Below, piece after piece: positions 16,590-24,766 of a DNA stretch of 64,000 nt. Numbering within the stretch: the stretch's first letter is position 1; each line of letters starts with the position of its first letter. Made by a program: the position numbers and the translations under genes. The notes under the pieces were generated by a model that did no database searches, was not told the origin of the DNA, and saw only the letters and a list, made by a program, of their open reading frames with translations. Source of the stretch: Mesorhizobium loti R88b (GTDB lineage Bacteria > Pseudomonadota > Alphaproteobacteria > Rhizobiales > Rhizobiaceae); the NCBI RefSeq assembly GCF_013170845.1, contig NZ_CP033367.1:6263001-6327000 (forward strand), written 5' to 3'.

Positions 16590-19036
16590 GGTTGCGGATC
16601 CTTTTCAGGTTCGGGAAGGGTGAGGTTGGGAATGAGGTCGACGGCCCAGCCGACGTCACGGGCACGCAGCCAGGCCGCCAGGAAGCCGTGGCGGCCATGC
16701 TCGGCGATGATGCTGCTGATCAAGGCCTGATCGCTCTTCGAGGACGCGGCGCAAAGTGCCAGCCCGACCTCGGACAGGCCGAGCTCGAAGAGACGGTTGC
16801 CGCGACGGGACTGGCAGTAGTAATCGCGCTTGGGTGTCGCTCTCGCCAGGATTTCGATCTGGCGGTCGTTCAGGCCGAAGCGCCGATAGATGGCGGTAAT
16901 CTGCGGCTCAGCCGCGCGCTCATTGGGCAACAGCAGCCGGGTTGGACAGCTTTCGATGATCGCCGGCGCGATGGTCGAATTGTCGATATCGGCAAGTGAC
17001 TGGGTGGCGAAGACGACGCTGGCGTTCTTCTTGCGCAGCGTCTTCAGCCACTCGCGCAACTGCCCGGCAAACCCCTCGTCATCGAGGGCAAGCCAGCCTT
17101 CGTCGATGATGAGGAGCGTCGGACGCCCGTCGAGCCGATCGCCGATGCGATGAAACAGATAGGACAGGACAGCCGGTGCGGCTTGCGTGCCCACCAGTCC
17201 TTCTATCTCGAAGGCCTGCACGGATGCCTGGCCGAGGTGTTCGGCCTCGGCGTCGAGCAATCGGCCGTGAGCGCCTCCGACACAGTAAGGGCGCAATGCC
17301 TGCTTCAAGTCATTGGCTTGCAACAGCACACTGAGCCCGGTGATGGTGCGCTCCTCGACGGGAGCCGAGCCAAGCGACGTCAGCGCCGCCCAGATATGCT
17401 CCTTTGCGTCCGGGGTGATCTGGATGCCCTCGCGCATCAGGATCGCAACGATCCAGTCAGCCGCCCAGGCGCGCTCGTATGTGTAATCAACCCGGGCTAG
17501 CGGCTGCAGCGAAACGGAGGCGTCCACGCCTTCGGTGAGGCGCCCGCCCAGATCGTGCCAGTCGCCACCCATGGCGAGTGCCGCGGCGCGGATAGAGCCG
17601 CCGAAATCGAAGGCAAATATCTGAGCGTTGCGGTAGCGGCAGAACTGCAGCGCCATCAGCGCGAGCAGCACCGACTTGCCGGCGCCAGTGGGGCCGACGA
17701 CCAGCGTATGACCGACATCGCCGACATGAAGGACCAACCGGAACGGGGTCGAGCCTTCGGTCTTGCCGTAAAGCAAGGGCGGACTGACCAGATGCTCGTC
17801 CCGTTCCGGCCCCGCCCACACGGCGGACAGCGGCATCATGTGGGCGAGATTGAGCGTTGAGATGGGAGGCTGACGGACATTGGCGTAGGCGTGCCCGGGC
17901 AAGGAACCGAGCCAGGCGTCGACGGCGTTGACGGTCTCGGCAATCGCCGTGAAGTCGCGGCCCTGGATGACCTTCTCGACAAGCCGTAATTTCTCTTCGG
18001 CCACGCGCGGGTCGCAATCCCAGATAGCGACGGTCGCGGTGACATAGGCCATGCCCGCCATGTCGGCGCCGAGCTCCTGCAACGCCGTATCGGCGTCGGC
18101 CGCCTTGTTGGCGGCGTCGGTGTCGAGGAGGGGTGACGCTTCGTTGGTCATCACCTCTTTGAGGATCGAGGCGATGCTCTTGCGCTTCGCAAACCATTGC
18201 CGCCTTATCCTGGTCAACAGGCGGACAGCGTCGACCTTGTCGAGCAGGATCGCGCGGGTCGACCAGCGATAGGGGAAGGCCAGCCGATTGAGGTCATCAA
18301 GCAGGCCGGGTGTCGTGGCAGTCGGGAAGCCGACAATCGAGAGCACGCGAAGATGCTTGTCGCCAAGCCGCGGCTCGAGCCCGCCCGCGAGCGGTTCATC
18401 GGCCAGCAGCGCATCGAGATAGATCGGCGTCTCGGGGACGCGCACCTTATGGCGTTTGGTCGAGATCGTCGAATGCAGGTAGGTGAGCGTTTCGCCGTCA
18501 TCGAGCCAGTGGCATTCCGGCATGAACCCGTCGAGCAGGGACAGCACGCGCTCCGTCCGGTCGACAAAGGCGCGCACGATCTCGCCCGGATCCGCGTCCG
18601 ACTGGTCGCGACCCTCATAAAGCCATCCTTCGGCGCGCGTGGCGTCTTCTGGCGGTGGCAGGAACAGGAATGTGAGAAAGTAGCTCGACACGAAATGAAC
18701 CCCCTCCTCGTCGAAATCGGCTTTGCGCTCGGCATCGAGCAGGCTGGAGGCCGCATTGGGAAACTGGCTCTCGGGATAGGAGGCGGCTTCGTGCCGCTGC
18801 GCTTCGACAAAGACGCTCCAGCCCGAGCCGAGGCGACGAAAGGCGTTGTTGATGCGGGACGCCACCGCAACCAGCTCTGCCGCGACGGCGGAGTCGAGAT
18901 CGGGGCCGCGAAACCTCGCGGTGCGCTGAAAGCTTCCATCCTTGTTGAGCACGACGCCCGGCGCGATAAGAGCTGCCCAAGGCAGATAGTCGGCAAGGCG
19001 AGCAGCGGTTTGGCGGTATTCGGCAAGGCTCATCAT
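16586..19036 (-). CDS. trbE: Conjugal transfer ATPase TrbE (VirB4 family)
   Basis: The large VirB4-type ATPase that energises pilus assembly and substrate transfer at the inner membrane. The 816-residue product has the N-terminal VirB4 domain beginning MMSLAEYRQTAARLADYLPW, Walker A GPTGAGKS around residue 445 and Walker B LLIIDEGWLAL around residue 643, followed by VVFATQSLADI. Length fits the family (about 810-820). The start at 19036 lies 10 bases after the trbD stop; the open frame upstream to 19213 is a shadow of trbD. A second ATG directly follows and could be used instead. Confidence 0.95.
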   Translation of the reverse strand: MMSLAEYRQTAARLADYLPWAALIAPGVVLNKDGSFQRTARFRGPDLDSAVAAELVAVASRINNAFRRLGSGWSVFVEAQRHEAASYPESQFPNAASSLLDAERKADFDEEGVHFVSSYFLTFLFLPPPEDATRAEGWLYEGRDQSDADPGEIVRAFVDRTERVLSLLDGFMPECHWLDDGETLTYLHSTISTKRHKVRVPETPIYLDALLADEPLAGGLEPRLGDKHLRVLSIVGFPTATTPGLLDDLNRLAFPYRWSTRAILLDKVDAVRLLTRIRRQWFAKRKSIASILKEVMTNEASPLLDTDAANKAADADTALQELGADMAGMAYVTATVAIWDCDPRVAEEKLRLVEKVIQGRDFTAIAETVNAVDAWLGSLPGHAYANVRQPPISTLNLAHMMPLSAVWAGPERDEHLVSPPLLYGKTEGSTPFRLVLHVGDVGHTLVVGPTGAGKSVLLALMALQFCRYRNAQIFAFDFGGSIRAAALAMGGDWHDLGGRLTEGVDASVSLQPLARVDYTYERAWAADWIVAILMREGIQITPDAKEHIWAALTSLGSAPVEERTITGLSVLLQANDLKQALRPYCVGGAHGRLLDAEAEHLGQASVQAFEIEGLVGTQAAPAVLSYLFHRIGDRLDGRPTLLIIDEGWLALDDEGFAGQLREWLKTLRKKNASVVFATQSLADIDNSTIAPAIIESCPTRLLLPNERAAEPQITAIYRRFGLNDRQIEILARATPKRDYYCQSRRGNRLFELGLSEVGLALCAASSKSDQALISSIIAEHGRHGFLAAWLRARDVGWAVDLIPNLTLPEPEKDPQP

Positions 19037-19046
19037 GGCGGCGCCC

Positions 19047-19328
19047 TCAAACCGAAAAATGTCCGGGGAGCCGCAGGTGTCGGCGCCCAACCTCGAAAAA
19101 CAGCGGATCGCGCCTGGCGGCCCATACCGCCGTGAGATGTCCGATTGCCCAGATGAGGAGACCGACCAGCCACAGCCGCAGCCCAAGACCGACAGCGCCC
19201 GCCAGCGTGCCATTCAGGATCGCGATTGCGCGCGGCGCGCCACCGAGCAGGATCTGTTCCGTCAGCGCCCGGTGGACGGGCACCGTCCACCCCGGCACCG
19301 CGTCGAGTTGCTCAAGAGCGGTTGTCAT
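19047..19328 (-). CDS. trbD: Conjugal transfer protein TrbD (VirB3 family)
   Basis: Small VirB3-like inner-membrane protein of 93 residues that works with TrbE. It has the usual opening PGWTVPVHRALTEQILLGGAPR, then two adjacent hydrophobic segments (about residues 34-66) and a short soluble C-terminus ending in RHLRLPGHFSV. Its ATG overlaps the trbC stop in ATGA. Length and sequence are normal for the family. Confidence 0.93.
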   Translation of the reverse strand: MTTALEQLDAVPGWTVPVHRALTEQILLGGAPRAIAILNGTLAGAVGLGLRLWLVGLLIWAIGHLTAVWAARRDPLFFEVGRRHLRLPGHFSV

Positions 19329-19660
19329 CAGATCAACGCTCCGCCGCCGAACGAGAAGAACGACAGGAAGAAACTCGACGCCGCAAAGGCGATCGAAAGG
19401 CCAAAAACGATCTGGATGAGCCGCCTGAAGCCGCCCGAACTGTCACCGAAGGCAAGCGTCAGGCCGGTGACGATGATGATGATGACGGCCATGATCTTGG
19501 AAACCGGTCCCTCGACCGATTGCAGGATCTTTTCGAGTGGCTGTTCCCACGGCATCGAGGAGCCCGACGCATGGGCGCTCGCCGCGACCAGGAGATTGAC
19601 GGCAAGGGCGGTGGCGCCTGCGGCCAAGTGGCGGTGGCAGCGTACAAGGAGGCGGATCAT
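19328..19660 (-). CDS. trbC: Conjugal pilin TrbC (VirB2 family)
   Basis: Precursor of the conjugative pilus subunit. The 110-residue product has a long signal peptide with likely cleavage after ASAHA (about residue 31), then the mature pilin with MPWEQPLEKILQSVEGPVSK and two hydrophobic helices separated by GDSSGGFRR. The arrangement matches TrbC/VirB2 pilins. The start overlaps the trbB stop in ATGA and the stop overlaps the trbD start, so the three genes are tightly coupled. Confidence 0.93.
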   Translation of the reverse strand: MIRLLVRCHRHLAAGATALAVNLLVAASAHASGSSMPWEQPLEKILQSVEGPVSKIMAVIIIIVTGLTLAFGDSSGGFRRLIQIVFGLSIAFAASSFFLSFFSFGGGALI

Positions 19661-20640
19661 GAGGTTTCTCCTGGGTTGATCGGTGTGGCTTCAGCAATGC
19701 GATAATCGCCGTCAGGGCCGAGGCCCTCGACCCGGACGAGTTCGCTAAGCCGTCGCGCGGTGCCACGTCCCGACAGGACGGCGACGAGGCCGATCGTGTC
19801 GGCGATCAACGCACGCGGGACAGTGACGACGGCTTCCTGGATAAGCTGCTCCAGGCGGCGCAGGGCGCCGATGCCGGAGCCCGCATGAAGGGTGCCAATG
19901 CCGCCGGGGTGCCCGGTTCCCCATGCCTTCAAGAGGTCGAGGGCCTCGGAGCCACGCACCTCGCCTATGGGAATGCGATCGGGCCGAAGGCGCAGCGAAG
20001 AGCGAACCAGGTCGGCGAGCGTGGCGACGCCATCCTTGGTGCGCATTGCGACAAGATTGGGCGCGGCGCACTGCAGTTCGCGTGTGTCCTCGATGATGAC
20101 GACCCGATCCATCCCTTTCGCCACTTCGGCGAGCAGCGCGTTGGTCAGCGTCGTCTTGCCAGTCGATGTGCCGCCGGCGACAAGGATGTTCGCGCGACCG
20201 GCAACCGCGGCGCGCAATATCGCGGCCTGGCCGGCGGACAAGATGCCTGCCGCGACGTAGTCATCGAGCGTGAACACGGCGACGGCGGGCTTGCGGATCG
20301 CGAAGGCGGGTGCTGCGACGACGGGCGGCAACAAGCCCTCGAAACGCTCGCCGGTTTGCGGCAACTCGGCCGAGACGCGCGGGGAACGGGAATGGACCTC
20401 GGCGCCGACATGATGGGCGACCAGGCGCACAATCCGCTCGCCAGCGGCAGGCGCCAGCATTTCCCCTGTATCGGCCAAACCTTCCGAAAGCCGATCCACC
20501 CAGATACGGCCATCCGGGTTCAGCATTATTTCAACGATTGCGGGATCGTCGAGAAACCTGGCGATGGCGGGTCCGAGCGCGGTGCGCAGCATGCGCGAGC
20601 TGCGCGCGCGTCCCTCGGTATCGTTGTGCGATATAGCCAT
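19657..20640 (-). CDS. trbB: Conjugal transfer ATPase TrbB (VirB11 family)
   Basis: Hexameric VirB11-type traffic ATPase of 327 residues that powers the switch between pilus assembly and DNA transfer. It has the N-terminal domain with [21 protein letters not shown], Walker A GGTSTGKT near residues 155-162, the Asp box [11 protein letters not shown] and the His box GTLHAGSG. It is the first gene of the trb operon; GGGGACAGG sits directly before the ATG. The traG coupling-protein gene and the CopG-like regulator that usually precede trbB are absent: the next gene upstream is an unrelated ABC transporter on the other strand. Confidence 0.95.
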   Translation of the reverse strand: MAISHNDTEGRARSSRMLRTALGPAIARFLDDPAIVEIMLNPDGRIWVDRLSEGLADTGEMLAPAAGERIVRLVAHHVGAEVHSRSPRVSAELPQTGERFEGLLPPVVAAPAFAIRKPAVAVFTLDDYVAAGILSAGQAAILRAAVAGRANILVAGGTSTGKTTLTNALLAEVAKGMDRVVIIEDTRELQCAAPNLVAMRTKDGVATLADLVRSSLRLRPDRIPIGEVRGSEALDLLKAWGTGHPGGIGTLHAGSGIGALRRLEQLIQEAVVTVPRALIADTIGLVAVLSGRGTARRLSELVRVEGLGPDGDYRIAEATPINPGETS

Positions 20641-20798
20641 CCTGTCCCCGTCTGAGCCGGGAACGCGTCAAACAACGCCCGGTCGGGGACGATCAAAGGA
20701 GCCCTGAAGCGGTCCGATTCAACGGGTTTCACCCGTCATCGTAGCGTAGCGTGCAATTACCGGCCAACGGCGGTGCCGACGGCAGCCGCGCTATAATG

Positions 20799-20822
20799 TA
20801 GACTTTCGCAATAATTTGTCTA
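20799..20822. promoter_or_regulatory. Inverted repeat TAGAC-N14-GTCTA between divergent operons
   Basis: Perfect 5-base arms, TAGAC at 20799-20803 and GTCTA at 20818-20822, flank an AT-rich centre. It lies in the region from which the trb operon (leftward) and the ABC transporter (rightward) both diverge. The left-reading strand offers a possible -35 TAGACA and -10 CATTAT with an 18-base spacer overlapping the repeat, so it could be an operator for trb. No regulator can be named. Confidence 0.3.
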
Positions 20823-20828
20823 TGTTTA

Positions 20829-20857
20829 TTGACACTCGACTCCCGCCGGGTTTATGA
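20829..20857 (+). promoter_or_regulatory. Possible sigma-70-type promoter for the ABC transporter
   Basis: TTGACA at 20829-20834 and TTATGA at 20852-20857 are separated by 17 bases. The spacing and -35 are ideal, the -10 is fair. It reads toward the permease genes starting at 21037. Between 20641 and 21036 there is otherwise no supported gene, and the binding-protein gene expected for such a transporter is missing. Confidence 0.4.
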
Positions 20858-21036
20858 GAGAACCACCGATGGCCTGCCCCTACAGGCGATCGTTTTTTCC
20901 ACGGCGCGGAGGGTGTCATGAGGTCCGGTCCCGAGGGCACGATTTCTCGGCGCAAAACCGCCTTTCTCAGGCAAGCCGAGACGATACTGACATCGTCGCC
21001 GCCCGCCTCGACGAAGAGTGGTGGCACCCCGTGAGC

Positions 21037-21690
21037 ATGCTCGAGATCTGGCTGGGCATTCTGCAAGGGCTGGGTATCACCGCAGAGGTCACCGCCTATG
21101 GCCTGGTCTTTGCGGTCCCCTTCGCGCTCGTCTTCGGCATAGCGCAGTTTCTGACCACCGGCTTGACGCGCTTTCTGGTTACCGCCGTGATCGAGTTCTG
21201 GCGCAGCTCAGCGGTCGTCGTCCTGCTCTTCTTCTTTTACTACGTGCTGCCGGTGATGGGGGTCACTCTGTCGGCGCTGACCGTCAGCGCATTGGTGCTC
21301 GGTCTGAACGCCGGCGGCTATGCCAGCCAGGCGGTTCGCGCCGGGCTGCAGTCCCTGCCCGCCGGCCAACGCGAGGCGGGCATGGCGCTCGGCCTCTCGC
21401 GCCCGGCGATCCTGCTCCTGATCGAGCTGCCGCAGGCGCTGGTCGCGATGAGCCCGACCTTCGTCAACAACCTTATCCAGCTCGTCAAGGCGACTTCCCT
21501 CGTCTCGTTGGTCACGCTGACGGACATGACCTTCCGCGCCAAGGAAATCGCACAGACCGACTACGATCCCGTCGCGATCTATTCGGCGCTGCTGCTGGCC
21601 TTCTTCGTCGTGTGTTATCCGATCGCACTTGCCGGCCGCTGGCTCGAGGCGCGGGTCAATCCTGAAAGAGGAACGCGGCGTGGGATTTAA
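21037..21690 (+). CDS. ABC transporter permease (polar amino acid uptake type), first of two
   Basis: Inner-membrane permease of the His/Glu/Gln/Arg (PAAT) family. The 217-residue product has five hydrophobic helices and the EAA loop QREAGMALGLSRPAILLLIELPQAL that contacts the ATPase. Its closest general resemblance is to permeases for polar amino acids or ectoine-type solutes, but the substrate cannot be fixed. ATG 21037 begins right before the first helix (LEIWLGILQG); GTG 21031 is a close alternative, and the frame stays open back to 20854 through a stretch with no family similarity. It overlaps the second permease's upstream region, and three genes form one operon. Confidence 0.88.
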   Translation: MLEIWLGILQGLGITAEVTAYGLVFAVPFALVFGIAQFLTTGLTRFLVTAVIEFWRSSAVVVLLFFFYYVLPVMGVTLSALTVSALVLGLNAGGYASQAVRAGLQSLPAGQREAGMALGLSRPAILLLIELPQALVAMSPTFVNNLIQLVKATSLVSLVTLTDMTFRAKEIAQTDYDPVAIYSALLLAFFVVCYPIALAGRWLEARVNPERGTRRGI

Positions 21691-22339
21691 CTTCGATTTC
21701 GCACTAACGACCGTCCCGACGATCATCGGGGCGATCGGAACGACCCTGCTCGCAACGGTCTTGAGTTGCCTCGGCGCCTCAGTGCTTGGCTTCACTTTCG
21801 AAATGATCCGCCGCGGAGGCGGTGCGGCTGGCCTCGCCGTCCGCTTCCTGATCGACTTCATCCGCTCGACGCCGGTTCTGGCCTGGCTCTATTTCCTGTA
21901 TTTCGTCCTGCCCTTCTACGGGATCCGGCTTGGCGCCATGACGGTCGGCATACTGGGGCTCAGCCTGTACTACAGCGGCTATCTGGCGGAGGTGTTCAAA
22001 GCGGGCATCGACGCGATCCCGAAGGGCCAGCAGGAAGCAGCCAGAGCGTTGTCGCTCAACCGCCGCGACACAGTCGTTTTCGTCATCGCGCCGCAGATGT
22101 TGCGCAACGTCGCCGCTCCGTTGGGCAACTATCTTGTGTCGATCCTCAAGGCGACGCCCTATCTGGCAATCCTGGCCGTGCCCGAAATGCTCGGACGCGC
22201 CTTCGATATCGCTTCCGAGACCTACCGATACGCAGAGCCGCTGACCGTCGCCGGCATTCTGTTTCTCGCCCTAGCGCTGCTACTTGCTTATGGCGTGAGG
22301 CGCGTCGAGCAGCGCCTGCTTGCAGTTGGACGCCGCTGA
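21680..22339 (+). CDS. ABC transporter permease (polar amino acid uptake type), second of two
   Basis: Second permease, 219 residues, probably forming a heterodimer with the preceding one. It has an N-terminal helix after NFDFALTTVPTIIGAIG, the RSTPVLAWLYFLYFVLP motif typical of PAAT permeases and an EAA loop PKGQQEAARALSLNRRDTVV. GTG 21680 follows AGAGGA and overlaps the end of the first permease; the frame is open to 21629 but that part belongs to the neighbour. Its stop overlaps the ATPase start in TGATG. Confidence 0.88.
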   Translation: MGFNFDFALTTVPTIIGAIGTTLLATVLSCLGASVLGFTFEMIRRGGGAAGLAVRFLIDFIRSTPVLAWLYFLYFVLPFYGIRLGAMTVGILGLSLYYSGYLAEVFKAGIDAIPKGQQEAARALSLNRRDTVVFVIAPQMLRNVAAPLGNYLVSILKATPYLAILAVPEMLGRAFDIASETYRYAEPLTVAGILFLALALLLAYGVRRVEQRLLAVGRR

Positions 22340-23115
22340 TGCTCGCTCAGGCCCCACCTCCAGTCCCGGCCGTTCAATCCATCCCTCATGTCCGGATCGA
22401 CGGCCTCAACAAATGGTTCGGCGCCCTGCACGTTTTGAAAAACATCGATCTTTCCGTACGAGCGGGCGCACGCATCGTCGTTTGCGGACCGTCCGGCTCC
22501 GGCAAGTCGACCTTGATCCGCTGCATCAACGGTCTCGAGCCTTTCCAAAAGGGAACGATTCAGTTCGAAGCGGCAACTCTGGACAAGGATGGCCGCGATG
22601 CCACGAAGGCGCGCCGGCAGACAGGCATGGTGTTTCAGAGCTTCAACCTGTTTCCGCACCTCACCGTGCTCGCCAACTGCACGCTGGCGCTACGCCGGGT
22701 TCTCCTGAAACCGGCACGGGAGGCCGAAGAGATCGCCATGCAGCATCTGACAGCGGTGCACATCCCCGAAAAGGCGCAGGCCTACCCGGCCCAGCTCTCG
22801 GGCGGTCAACAACAAAGGGTGGCGATCGCGCGCGCGCTTTGCCTCAATCCCCGCATCATGCTGTTCGACGAACCCACCTCGGCGCTCGACCCGGAAATGA
22901 TCAAGGAAGTCCTGGACGTCATGATCGCGCTCGCGGGAACGGGCGTGACCATGGTCTGCGTGACCCATGAAATGGGTTTCGCACGCGAAGTCGCGGATGA
23001 GATCGTTTTCATGGACGAAGGCCGCATTGTCGAGCATGCCTCGTCCAAAGACTTTTTCTCAGCGGCCGCTCACCCACGCGCCCGGCTGTTCCTGGATACC
23101 ATCCTGAGGCATTGA
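22339..23115 (+). CDS. ABC transporter ATP-binding protein (polar amino acid type)
   Basis: Cytoplasmic ATPase that drives the two upstream permeases. The 258-residue product has Walker A GPSGSGKST, the Q-loop in GMVFQSFNLFPHLTV, the signature LSGGQQQRVAIARAL, Walker B IMLFDEPTSALDPEM and the switch histidine in VTHEMGFAREV, all typical of the GlnQ/HisP group. No periplasmic binding-protein gene is present next to the operon, so it must be encoded elsewhere or has been lost with the DNA between this operon and trbB. Confidence 0.93.
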   Translation: MLAQAPPPVPAVQSIPHVRIDGLNKWFGALHVLKNIDLSVRAGARIVVCGPSGSGKSTLIRCINGLEPFQKGTIQFEAATLDKDGRDATKARRQTGMVFQSFNLFPHLTVLANCTLALRRVLLKPAREAEEIAMQHLTAVHIPEKAQAYPAQLSGGQQQRVAIARALCLNPRIMLFDEPTSALDPEMIKEVLDVMIALAGTGVTMVCVTHEMGFAREVADEIVFMDEGRIVEHASSKDFFSAAAHPRARLFLDTILRH

Positions 23116-23140
23116 GAGCCGACGCGTGTGGACCGGCGTG

Positions 23141-23172
23141 CGGCATGCGGCGCGCAAGCGCGCCACATGCCG
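23141..23172. terminator. GC-rich hairpin between convergent genes
   Basis: Two 15-base arms, 23141-23155 and 23158-23172, pair with a single mismatch around an AA loop (CGGCATG then GGCGCGC on the left arm). It sits exactly between the stop of the ABC ATPase and the stop of the response regulator, so it can serve both strands. There is no T-tract, which leaves the terminator call moderate. Confidence 0.55.
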
Positions 23173-23187
23173 GAATCGCCGAGCAGG

Positions 23188-23886
23188 TCACCACTCCGGC
23201 GCGAACGCGTAGCCCGCCGAGCGGACCGTCCGGATCACATCGCTTCCCACGGACGCCCGAAGCCTTTTGCGCAGCCTGGCTATATGAACGTCAACGCCCC
23301 GCACGTCGGTTGCGGTGGCATGTTCAGGCCACGCGGTCGCGACCAGTTCCTCGCGGCTGAAGACCTTGCCAGGCTGCGCCAAAAGGCTGCGTAAAAGCTT
23401 GAACTCGATCGGTGGCATCACGATCTCTTTTTGCCTGAAGAATGTCCGGTGGGTCTGCCGCTCCAGCCGGAAATCGCCCTGAACCAGCTCACCCGAGTCC
23501 GTTTCGCGCGATAGCTTCGCAAGGCCCGCTTTGCCATGCAGCCAGGCCAGAAGCTGTTCGGGGGCGAACGGCCGGGAAAATATCTCGTCGACGCCTGCCT
23601 TGATCAAATCCAGATGTAGCTTGCCCGAACGCGGGGCAACCAGGCTCACGACCGGAGTTCCTTTGGTTGCGGCGCTAGACTTCAACCAGGTGCATTGTTT
23701 GACCACTGCACGGTCGCCTGGATGGCAGTCCATGATCACGGCAAGCGGGGCTGCCGCCTCGATGACGCGTGCGATTTCCCGGTCTCCCGTAATCAGTCGA
23801 ATCTCGAAGCCAGCCACCGAAAGTATGTGCCCGAAAACCAGGAAAAAATCCGGGTCCTTCGAGGAAATCAGGACCAGCGGCTTCAT
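23188..23886 (-). CDS. OmpR/PhoB-type winged-helix response regulator
   Basis: DNA-binding response regulator of 232 residues. The N-terminal receiver (residues 1-115) has a likely phosphoacceptor in VIMDCHPGD, a position-shifted acidic pocket (SSKDPDFF) and the conserved lysine replaced in the FSRPFAPEQLL end, so the receiver is divergent and may not be classically phosphorylated. The C-terminal winged helix (about 140-230) has the typical PPIEFKLLRSLLAQPGKVFSREEL and VDVHIARLRKRL. ATG 23886 (MKPLVLIS) is chosen over the longer open frame to 24039, which shows no family similarity. No kinase gene is adjacent; it converges on the ABC transporter. Confidence 0.85.
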   Translation of the reverse strand: MKPLVLISSKDPDFFLVFGHILSVAGFEIRLITGDREIARVIEAAAPLAVIMDCHPGDRAVVKQCTWLKSSAATKGTPVVSLVAPRSGKLHLDLIKAGVDEIFSRPFAPEQLLAWLHGKAGLAKLSRETDSGELVQGDFRLERQTHRTFFRQKEIVMPPIEFKLLRSLLAQPGKVFSREELVATAWPEHATATDVRGVDVHIARLRKRLRASVGSDVIRTVRSAGYAFAPEW

Positions 23887-24319
23887 GAGTCCATCGACCG
23901 GGTTCGACACATCATAAGGCTGACTACCGCGCAAATGGGCGCGATGACAATATCCCTGGGTTTCTTTGAATCCTTTCAACCTTTCTGGGTCGTGCCTCAG
24001 CCCAAGTTTCGGGTGCTTATGGATAAAGCGGGAATGCATCGAGTGTGGACGGCAGCTTTGCGCCTCATTTCAGACGTTTGGATGCTGCTGCAGTCTTCCC
24101 GGAACCTGCCGTTTATTCTAGTTGGATTCGGTTGACGCTGACGATCGTCAGCCTGTCGAAGGCACTGAGCGCCCCAAGTTGCAGCAAGAAGACGCGTTCT
24201 ATTGCAGTTCTCCGTTCCCTACCCGGGCATCGGTGCGCCTCAGTGTGGCCGTACAGATAGTGGCGATTGGTAAGGCGATAGCGAAGGTGTCAGCCTTAGC
24301 TACCCAAGCGCCCACCTAC
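23887..24319. other. Intergenic gap containing one copy of a degenerate dispersed repeat
   Basis: About 430 bases without a supported gene. The stretch around 23950-24035 is clearly related (roughly three quarters of bases by eye) to 44660-44745 in another gap of this window, including the core CTTTCTGGGTCGT and a later GTGCTTAtGGAtAAAG-like segment. It is probably a decayed coding or mobile sequence. Confidence 0.45.
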
Positions 24320-24481
24320 AGCCATCTGCCGGGATATAAGCTCGATATTTCGCGCGGTCAGCGCATCGGCAGCGTTTCATCGGAATGGTGCTCACGCCCC
24401 GACGATCGACGCTATTTTTCTCTGGGCGAGCTTCTCGCGGCCGTTCGCACGCATAGCCGAGCTGCCGCGGTCCGGGCGATC
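24320..24481 (+). pseudogene. N-terminal fragment of a DUF932 mobile-element protein
   Basis: A 54-codon stretch reads SHLPGYKLDISRGQRIGSVS and then EWCSRPDDRRYFSLGELLAA, the conserved N-terminal region of DUF932 proteins carried by rhizobial plasmids and integrative elements. Nothing of the remaining roughly 350 residues follows; the frame continues into unrelated sequence and stops at 24640. No start codon or ribosome-binding site is apparent in front. It is best read as a relic of a conjugative element, consistent with the trb operon 4 kb to the left. Confidence 0.65.
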
Positions 24482-24766
24482 AAGACTGGGTGGAGGGAAG
24501 CTGCGATCTTGGTAGGTTCGCTCGAAGATCCGGTTGCGGGAGAAGCCCGAGCACTCACCGGATCTCACGAAATACCACAACATCCAACTCGAATTTTCGC
24601 TCGGCAAAGGCGACGCTCAGTGAGGCCGTTCCCCTATTAGGACGCGTCTCAATCCATGGAGTGCGCAATGCTGGATCATCGGGCAACGAAACGGAGTGCA
24701 TGGTTTTGGTATGAAGAAAAGCGGCAAAGCGAGCGACACATCGACCGACGCCATGGCGAACTGGAT

